DNA of 21,110 bases, from contig JAGCMZ010000093.1 in assembly GCA_017646225.1 (NCBI GenBank), forward strand, positions 1-21,110. Reading direction: 5' to 3'. The position numbers and the translations under genes were made by a program. Below the pieces are notes generated by a model, which did not search any database, was not told where the DNA came from, and saw only the letters and a list, made by a program, of their open reading frames with translations. This document shows, in pieces, positions 15,194 through 21,110 of this stretch. Numbering within the stretch: position 1 is the first letter of the stretch; each line of letters begins with the position of its first letter. This DNA is from Paludibacteraceae bacterium. Its GTDB lineage: Bacteria > Bacteroidota > Bacteroidia > Bacteroidales > Paludibacteraceae.

Positions 15194-16426
15194 GTGAAAA
15201 AAATTAACCTACATACTTTTGTATTGCCCAATGGCTTGCGCGTGCTACACATCCCTCATAAAGGCGATGTGGCATATTGTGGTATGTATGTAGGTGTAGG
15301 TACCCGCGATGAATTGCTATCGGAACATGGGTATGCACACCTTACTGAACATATGTTGTTTAAGGGTACCGAAAAACGCAGTGCAGCGCAAATCATCAAT
15401 CGCTTAGAAGCGGTGGGTGGCGAGCTGAATGCCTATACTACCAAAGAAGAAACCGTGGTGTATGCCGTGTCGCTCAAACGCGATTTGGCACGTGCGTTCG
15501 AATTAGTGGCAGATGTAACCCTGCATACGTGCATTACCGATGCTAACTTGCTGAAAGAACGCGAGGTGGTAATGGACGAGATTGATGCCTATTTGGATAC
15601 GCCCTCGGAGTCTATTATTGACGATTTTGAAGATGCGGTTTTTGATGGATATACCATTGGCAGAAATATTCTAGGTACCAAACAGTCGTTGCAAGCCGTA
15701 ACGGCACAAGCCTTGGATACTTTCTACAAACGCATGTACACCCCTAGCAGGCAGTTGTTTTTTGTAATGGGTAATGTGTCTGCCAAACAAGTAGAGAAAT
15801 GGGCCAATAGTTATTTAACCCTTCCTGCTGTAGCATCGGAGGCTTCTTTTAGCCGTTTGCAACCGGCTCAATATACCCCCAGTACACAAGCAAAAGAGAA
15901 AAAAACATCGCAAGCGCATTGCCTAATAGGTGGACGCGCTCCTTCTATGTTCGATGCCGATAGGCATGCCTTCTCTTTGCTGATAAATGTGTTAGGGGGC
16001 CCCTCTACCAATAGTAGGCTTAACATGAGTTTGCGCGAGCGCCATGCTTTGGTGTATCAGGTAGAGGCGCAATATACACCTTATTCTGATACCGGAATTT
16101 GGAGTGTTTACTTGGGTTGCGATCATTTTGACCTACCCAAGGCAATAAATTTGGTAAAAAACGAGTTAGTAAAGTTGGCGGAGGTAACCTTAACCGAAGC
16201 ATCGTTGCGAAGAGCCAAACGACAATTGTTGGCGCAGCAGCTCATCGCATCCGATAACAAGGAATCGTGGGTGTTAAATGCCGCAAAAACCTATTTTTTG
16301 CATGGAAGGTTAGCCGATTATGCCCAAATTGAGCAAAAAATTAATGCCATTACGGCACAGCAGTTGATGCAAGTGGCAGCGCAATACTTTGACCCCAATA
16401 ACCTATCGCAATTAGTGTTCAAATAA
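15194..16426 (+). CDS. M16-family zinc metallopeptidase
   Basis: From the GTG at 15194 this is a 410-aa single-domain-pair M16 (pitrilysin/processing-peptidase-like) protease. An in-frame TTG at 15170 would start inside the terminator hairpin, so I rejected it. LPNGLRVLHIP is a usual M16 beginning. The inverted zinc motif HLTEH lies at 49-53, and the third ligand E129 in KEREVVMDEI is 76 residues further, the canonical spacing. The second half has the SRLNMSLRERHALVYQV segment that typically completes the active-site chamber. There is no signal peptide, so it is probably cytoplasmic, degrading short peptides. The next gene starts 92 bp downstream, after a copy of the hairpin repeat. Confidence 0.93.
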   Translation: MKKINLHTFVLPNGLRVLHIPHKGDVAYCGMYVGVGTRDELLSEHGYAHLTEHMLFKGTEKRSAAQIINRLEAVGGELNAYTTKEETVVYAVSLKRDLARAFELVADVTLHTCITDANLLKEREVVMDEIDAYLDTPSESIIDDFEDAVFDGYTIGRNILGTKQSLQAVTAQALDTFYKRMYTPSRQLFFVMGNVSAKQVEKWANSYLTLPAVASEASFSRLQPAQYTPSTQAKEKKTSQAHCLIGGRAPSMFDADRHAFSLLINVLGGPSTNSRLNMSLRERHALVYQVEAQYTPYSDTGIWSVYLGCDHFDLPKAINLVKNELVKLAEVTLTEASLRRAKRQLLAQQLIASDNKESWVLNAAKTYFLHGRLADYAQIEQKINAITAQQLMQVAAQYFDPNNLSQLVFK

Positions 16427-16433
16427 ACGCCTA

Positions 16434-16492
16434 AAGTTGCGATTAAGCGAGGGCAGAACAAATTTATTTGCTTTGCCGAGCGTGAGCAACTT
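16434..16492 (-). repeat. Nested-hairpin repeat, copy C (inverted)
   Basis: Arms AAGTTGC (16434-16440) and GCAACTT (16486-16492) enclose an inner stem GGCAGAACAAAT (16452-16463) with ATTTGCTTTGCC (16466-16477), which has two mismatches readable as G-U pairs on one strand. Its reverse complement closely matches copy B, with similarity reaching about 16500. It fills the M16-methyltransferase spacer. Confidence 0.8.
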
Positions 16493-16518
16493 CATGAAAT
16501 GCAAAGCATTGAATAAAC

Positions 16519-17145
16519 ATGTTAGAAAAATACATTCTAGACCATTCGCAACCCGAATCGGAGTTGCTTAGCAGGCTTACCCGCGAGGTAAACATTGGCA
16601 TGTTGCATCCGCACATGCTATCGGGTCACATTCAAGGCCGTTTGTTGAGTATGTTGGTACACATGCTACAACCACGTCGTGTATTGGAGTTGGGAACCTA
16701 CGTAGGTTATTCGGCTATATGCATGGCAGAGGGTTTGCCAGAAGATGGTAAAATCATTACCATCGATATTGACGATGAAATTGAGGACATTGCCCGTGGT
16801 TACATAGCCGAATCGCCCCATGCCGATAAAATTGAAATGCTGGTGTGCGATGCGTTGGCGTGGTTGCCCACTTGCAATGAAACCTTCGATTTGGTGTTTA
16901 TGGATGCCAACAAACGCCATTACATTGTTTTTTTTGAGGCGGTAATTGATAAGGTGCGCCCTGGTGGTTTTATTTTGGCCGATAATACCTTGTGGGGTGG
17001 AAAAGTGGTAGAGAAAGTGGCATCGAACGATTACCAAACACAAGGACTGCTTCGTTTTAACGATTACCTAAAAACCGTCCCTGGAATAGAGTATTTTATT
17101 CTACCTTTACGCGATGGCATTACCTTTATTAGAAAACATCTCTAA
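16519..17145 (+). CDS. SAM-dependent O-methyltransferase (catechol-type, methyltransf_3 family)
   Basis: This 208-aa protein has the usual length of bacterial class I cation-dependent O-methyltransferases. SAM motif I is ELGTYVGYS (57-65), and acidic residues follow in ITIDIDD (80-86). Metal-binding positions are visible as FMDANKRHY (127-135) and ADNTLWGG (154-161). It methylates a hydroxyl group of a small catechol-like molecule; the natural substrate of these bacterial enzymes is usually unknown. There is no signal peptide, so it is cytoplasmic. Its stop is followed 3 bp later by the start of the TPR gene, so the two are almost certainly co-transcribed. Confidence 0.93.
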   Translation: MLEKYILDHSQPESELLSRLTREVNIGMLHPHMLSGHIQGRLLSMLVHMLQPRRVLELGTYVGYSAICMAEGLPEDGKIITIDIDDEIEDIARGYIAESPHADKIEMLVCDALAWLPTCNETFDLVFMDANKRHYIVFFEAVIDKVRPGGFILADNTLWGGKVVEKVASNDYQTQGLLRFNDYLKTVPGIEYFILPLRDGITFIRKHL

Positions 17146-17148
17146 GAT

Positions 17149-20100
17149 ATGAAATACAAACTTCTTACACTAACCCTATGCCTGCTAGCAGGAAGCCTTT
17201 GGGCGCAACAGTCTGTTTTGGATACCCATCCAAAACACCTATTTGAAACAGGTAAAAGCTTGTTTATGGCTAAAAACTACCCTGCAGCGAGTCGCTATCT
17301 AGAAGAAGCCTTGGCATCGGACATTTTTGCCGGTACCGAAACCGAGCGTCAAGCCCGTAACTACATGGCATTGTCGGCTTTTTACCAAAAGAAAGACGAT
17401 GCTGCTCATTTGTTAGAGGCGTATGCTGCCGATTATCCTTATGCATCGAACATTGAGCAAGTGCAATTGTACATTGGTATCTTGGAAATTGAAGAGGGCA
17501 AAACCAAGCCTGCCTTGAATCGTTTTGAAAAGATTCGTTTGTCAGATTTAGACGAAGCCGATGCACAGGCCTTGCAATATTACCGTGGGGTGGCGCACAG
17601 CAAACAAAAAAAATACGATGCGGCTGCTTACGAGTTGGGTCAGTTGCTTAAAAAAGGCGCAGGTGTGTACGAAACCAATGCTACCTATTACTACGGTTAT
17701 GCACAATACCAATTGGGCAACTATGGCGAGGCGTTGCAATGCCTTAAAAAGGTAGAAAACGAACCCGAGTTTAAGCAACATGCTCCTTATTTAGTGTGCC
17801 AACTGTACTTTTTGCGCAATAACTGCGAAAAAGCTACCGAGTACGGGGTTAAGTTGTTGAGCCAAGAGGCGAAAGGTACTAAATCGGAACGTCAAAAAAT
17901 AGAACGCCAAAAATCGGAAATTAACCGTATTGTAGGAACGTGTGCATTCCGTTCGGGCAAGTATCAAGAGGCAGTAAACCACTTGGAAGCATACCAAAAG
18001 CAAGCCAAACGCATCAGCCGCGAAGATTGGTATTTGTTGGGTATGGGTTATTATCAATTGGAAAAATACTCCGAGGCCATTACGGCATTGAGCAAAACAA
18101 CATCGAAAGTAGAAGACAAACTTACCCAAAATGCCTACTATCACATTGCCTTGTCGAACCTAAAAATGGGCAACAAGTCTAAGGCACGCATGGCGTTTGA
18201 GCAAGCATCAAACACTAGTTTTGATAAAACCATACAAGAGGATGCTTTGTACAACTATGCGTTGGTAACCTACGAAATGTCGTACCAGCCCTTTAACGAG
18301 TCGGTGGTGGCTTTTGAACGTTTCTTAAAAGAGTTCCCTAACTCGCAATACAAAGACAAGGTGCACGAGTACATGGTGAATGCCTATTTAACCACCAACA
18401 ACTACGAAGAGGCCTATGCTTCTATTCAAAAACTCAATACCAACAATGCCAAGGTAAAAGAGGCAGAACAAAGGGTGTTGTTTGGTATGGCTACCAATGC
18501 TATTGCCAATAGAAAGCACGAAACGGCTATGCAACACCTTGAAACCTTGCTAAAACAAAACGTGAGTAACGTAGATTTAAAAGCACGTGCTCAGTTTTGG
18601 TATGGCGAGTGTTTGTACCGTAGTGGCAAATACGACGAGGCTAGAAACTATTTTAGTCAATACCTAAAAACCACTACCTCGCGTTCGCAAGTAGAGTACA
18701 ATTTGGCTTATTACAATACGGCGTACACCTATTTCTCGCAAAAGAAATACACCCAATCGAACGAGTGGTTCAAACAATTTGTATCGATGGAAAAAGAAAA
18801 TACGGTATTGTTGTTAGATGCGTATAACCGCATTGGCGATGCCTATTTCCAAAACCGTGACTTTGCCCGTGCTACAGAGGCATACGCAAGCAGCATTGCC
18901 AAGGGTGGCACTGCAGCAGGTGTCGATTATGCCATCTATCAAACGGCGTTTGTGTACGGCTTGCAAGGTAAATACGATACCAAAATTACTACCTTGAACA
19001 CTTTGATTCAGAAATTTCCTAAATCACCTTGGGTAGACGATGCTTATTACGAACAGGGTAGAAGTTACACCTCGTTGAACCAAAACAAAGAGGCAATGGA
19101 TGTATTTACCAGTATCTGCAATAAATTCCCCAAAAACAACGATGTGGTGCGCAAATCGCGCTTGCAGTTGGCTATGTTGCAGTACAACGAGGGCATGGTA
19201 GACCAGTCTATTGCTACCTATAAACTAATTATCGCCCAATATCCTAACAGCGAAGAGGCGGCTACCTCGCTTACTACGCTAGAAAGCATGATGGTAGACC
19301 ATAACCGTGTAGATGAATACAACCAATTGGCACAACAATTGGGCAAATCGTCTACTACCAAAGAAGACTCGTTGCAGTACAAGGCAGTAGAAAAGGTTTA
19401 CTTCCGCGACGAATTGCCTGCGGCTACCACGGGCTTTGAAAAGTACTTGACAACGTATCCACAAGGCAAATATCGTTCGTTGGCAACTTATTATTTGGCC
19501 AACTGTTATTACCGCCAAAACCAAAACGATGCAGCGCTTAAGCTGTACAGACAATTGGTGAACGATGCGCAAAACCCCAACATGGAAATGACGTTGGCAC
19601 GTGCAGCTTCGCTCAGCTACGATGCAGCCAAGTATGCCGAAGCGGCTACCTATTTTGAACAATTAAACGGCATTGGCAATGCCGAACACAAGCAAGCAGC
19701 CGCCTTGGGCTTGTTGCGTTGCTGGAACTTGTTGAACCAATACGACAAAACCATTGCGGCAGCCAACGACCTGTTAGAAGCCTACAAGGGCAATGCCGAT
19801 ATGGTTACAGAGGCACGATACAACCGCATGAAAGCCTATGTGGCGTTGGGCAAAGCCGACGATGCGTTGGCCGATATGAAAGCCTTGGCTGGCGATACTC
19901 GCAGCGAGTTTGGTGCCGAAGCCAAGTATTTGTTGGCTCAATACTATTTGGACAAAAACAACTTGGACAAAGCAGAGGCCGAGGTGTTCGATTACATTGA
20001 TAAAGGAACCTCGCACCAACACTGGTTGGCAAAATCCTTTGTGGTATTGGCCGATGTGTACATGGCCAAAGAAAATTACTTTGAAGCCAAACAATACTTG

Positions 20101-20214
20101 TTGAGTTTGAAAGACAATTACAATACGGCAGCCGATGCCGAAGTGGCCAATGACATTGCTACCCGTATGCAAAAAATTGAATCCATAGAAAACGAATCTA
20201 TCTCCAATAATTAA
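17149..20214 (+). CDS. Large periplasmic tetratricopeptide-repeat protein
   Basis: This 1021-aa protein has a signal peptide (MKYKLLTLTLCLLAGSLWAQ, cleavage after WAQ) and then TPR-type helical pairs along nearly the whole length. Recurring patterns include KYDAAAYELGQLLK, QLGNYGEALQCLKKVE, KYSEAITALSKTT, KYDEARNYFSQYLK and QNDAALKLYRQLVN. Repeats of the YxxGxxYYxxGxYxxA type resemble BamD/YbgF-like tol-pal TPRs. It probably acts as a periplasmic or outer-membrane-associated scaffold. It is followed after 3 bp by an outer-membrane-protein-like gene, and translational coupling suggests they form one complex. I do not recognise a named orthologue. Confidence 0.9.
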   Translation: MKYKLLTLTLCLLAGSLWAQQSVLDTHPKHLFETGKSLFMAKNYPAASRYLEEALASDIFAGTETERQARNYMALSAFYQKKDDAAHLLEAYAADYPYASNIEQVQLYIGILEIEEGKTKPALNRFEKIRLSDLDEADAQALQYYRGVAHSKQKKYDAAAYELGQLLKKGAGVYETNATYYYGYAQYQLGNYGEALQCLKKVENEPEFKQHAPYLVCQLYFLRNNCEKATEYGVKLLSQEAKGTKSERQKIERQKSEINRIVGTCAFRSGKYQEAVNHLEAYQKQAKRISREDWYLLGMGYYQLEKYSEAITALSKTTSKVEDKLTQNAYYHIALSNLKMGNKSKARMAFEQASNTSFDKTIQEDALYNYALVTYEMSYQPFNESVVAFERFLKEFPNSQYKDKVHEYMVNAYLTTNNYEEAYASIQKLNTNNAKVKEAEQRVLFGMATNAIANRKHETAMQHLETLLKQNVSNVDLKARAQFWYGECLYRSGKYDEARNYFSQYLKTTTSRSQVEYNLAYYNTAYTYFSQKKYTQSNEWFKQFVSMEKENTVLLLDAYNRIGDAYFQNRDFARATEAYASSIAKGGTAAGVDYAIYQTAFVYGLQGKYDTKITTLNTLIQKFPKSPWVDDAYYEQGRSYTSLNQNKEAMDVFTSICNKFPKNNDVVRKSRLQLAMLQYNEGMVDQSIATYKLIIAQYPNSEEAATSLTTLESMMVDHNRVDEYNQLAQQLGKSSTTKEDSLQYKAVEKVYFRDELPAATTGFEKYLTTYPQGKYRSLATYYLANCYYRQNQNDAALKLYRQLVNDAQNPNMEMTLARAASLSYDAAKYAEAATYFEQLNGIGNAEHKQAAALGLLRCWNLLNQYDKTIAAANDLLEAYKGNADMVTEARYNRMKAYVALGKADDALADMKALAGDTRSEFGAEAKYLLAQYYLDKNNLDKAEAEVFDYIDKGTSHQHWLAKSFVVLADVYMAKENYFEAKQYLLSLKDNYNTAADAEVANDIATRMQKIESIENESISNN

Positions 20215-20217
20215 CGT

Positions 20218-21110
20218 ATGAAACGAACCCTTATATTTTGTTTGTTTTGCGCCTTGGTGGGTAATGTGTGGGCTACCGAAGAGGTGAGCAGGGATGTTAC
20301 CGTAGAGCGCGATTATAACCCCACAATAGGTCAGGTAAGAAAGCAAACGCTTACGCCCGATAAAGAGGAGTTGACACCCGAACCGCTAGAGGTGAAGTAT
20401 ACTACGTGGTCTAAGTCAGAAGAGGTAGAGCAAAAACCCAATTTGCAAAAACCCATTACGGTAGATGTAGATCGCTTTTATCCTTACAAAAAGGGTATGG
20501 CAAAGGTAGGTTTTGGCTTTTATTTGCAAGCCTTGGCAGAGTTTTACTATCCGTTGTTGCAAGGCGATACCTATTTGTTGGATGTAGATGTAAAGCACCA
20601 TTCTAATTGGAGCAAAATAACCCTAGAGGATGGAACCAAGCCTCGTGGCATGAGCCATTTTACCGATGTGGCGCTTAACTACGAACATCAGTTTACCGAT
20701 ATGCGTTTGGCCATGAAAGCCGATTATGCGTATACGGGCTACGATTATTACGGTATGAGTACCGAACCAGTAACCCCTTTCTACAAGGATACAGTGGGCA
20801 ATAACTCGGTGTTTGAGTTTGAGGCTAAGTTGTTTTCTACCAATACTAAAAACTCGTTTCAGTACCATGTTGGGTTAGATTATTTGTATTTGGGCAGAAA
20901 TTTTGATATCTCGATGCACGAGTTTGGCTTCGATGCCGATATCAGCGGCGCCGTGGGCAATGGCCGTTTGGGCGGGGCGGTAAAGCTAGATGTCCACACG
21001 ACCTCTATGCCTGGACATGCATCTTCGGTCCCTGAGCCTGCATCTTCGGTCCCTGAGCTTGTCGACGTGTTGTTGACCGATAGGGAAAAAGGGCCCGAAG
21101 ATACAGGTAG
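20218..21110 (+). CDS. Probable outer-membrane beta-barrel protein (partial, C-terminus off window)
   Basis: This frame is open from the ATG at 20218 to the right edge (297 complete codons) and has a signal peptide (MKRTLIFCLFCALVGNVWA). EVSRDVTVERDYNPTIGQVRKQ follows, a plug-like or periplasmic start I associate with Bacteroidetes outer-membrane proteins paired with TPR genes. From about residue 95 there are alternating amphipathic strands (KVGFGFYLQALAEFYYPLLQ, DVALNYEHQFTD, MRLAMKADYAYTG, FQYHVGLDYLYLG), as expected of a barrel. Residues about 262-290 are abnormal: the interspersed DNA repeat is read in frame as two ASSVPE(P/L) units. The start lies 3 bp after the TPR gene stop. Function is probably surface or envelope assembly or transport; this is inference. 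Confidence 0.8.
   Translation, partial: MKRTLIFCLFCALVGNVWATEEVSRDVTVERDYNPTIGQVRKQTLTPDKEELTPEPLEVKYTTWSKSEEVEQKPNLQKPITVDVDRFYPYKKGMAKVGFGFYLQALAEFYYPLLQGDTYLLDVDVKHHSNWSKITLEDGTKPRGMSHFTDVALNYEHQFTDMRLAMKADYAYTGYDYYGMSTEPVTPFYKDTVGNNSVFEFEAKLFSTNTKNSFQYHVGLDYLYLGRNFDISMHEFGFDADISGAVGNGRLGGAVKLDVHTTSMPGHASSVPEPASSVPELVDVLLTDREKGPEDTG
21019..21060 (+). repeat. In-frame tandem copies of the GGTCCCTGAGC repeat inside a gene
   Basis: Two 21-bp units (21019-21039 and 21040-21060) differ at one base and start GCATCTTCGGTC. GTCGA follows. The reverse complement matches 8188-8205 over 18 bases and the TTCGACAGGCTCAGTGACCG family more loosely. Read in frame they encode ASSVPEP-ASSVPEL. Confidence 0.9.

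Overview
The window looks like a Bacteroidales-type Bacteroidetes chromosome, probably environmental or host-associated. Three things support this. Promoters have the Bacteroidetes form (a -33 TTTG and a -7 TAnnTTTG). There is a GldJ-like FGE-sulfatase-fold lipoprotein of the gliding/type IX secretion set. There are also very large secreted multidomain proteins and a TPR protein/outer-membrane protein pair. No tRNA, rRNA or CRISPR array was seen.

Layout. Positions 1-7827 (minus strand) read as one transcription unit: a 106-aa protein of unknown function, a 1309-aa secreted CotH-kinase-like protein with a starch-binding-like N-terminus and Ig/FN3-like modules, and a secreted protein of more than 1168 aa with a parallel beta-helix region that runs off the left edge. 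Positions 7828-8441 hold no gene but several interspersed repeats. Positions 8331-10067 (plus) carry two tandem modules, each a very small ORF followed by a GNAT acetyltransferase. The modules share an identical 71-bp promoter/leader and an almost identical 147-bp 3' end, but their coding middles have diverged. This is the best candidate here for an undescribed toxin-antitoxin-like or cassette system.

Positions 10184-11668 (plus) encode an acetyl-CoA hydrolase/CoA-transferase family enzyme (probably succinate/acetate CoA-transferase). It converges on cdaA and is separated from it by a strong bidirectional terminator. folP and cdaA (minus, 13339-11761) form a folate/c-di-AMP pair. The gldJ-like gene (plus, 13593-15119) is divergent from folP and ends in a hairpin. 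A second plus-strand run follows: M16 zinc peptidase, O-methyltransferase, a 1021-aa periplasmic TPR protein, and an outer-membrane-protein-like gene truncated by the right edge.

Intergenic spaces share several repeat families. One is a roughly 75-bp nested hairpin present three times, with compensatory changes in its stems. Another has the core TTCGACAGGCTCAGTGACCG and also occurs in frame inside the last gene. The others are short TCGATTAG and TAGTGAC arrays that touch both ends of folP.
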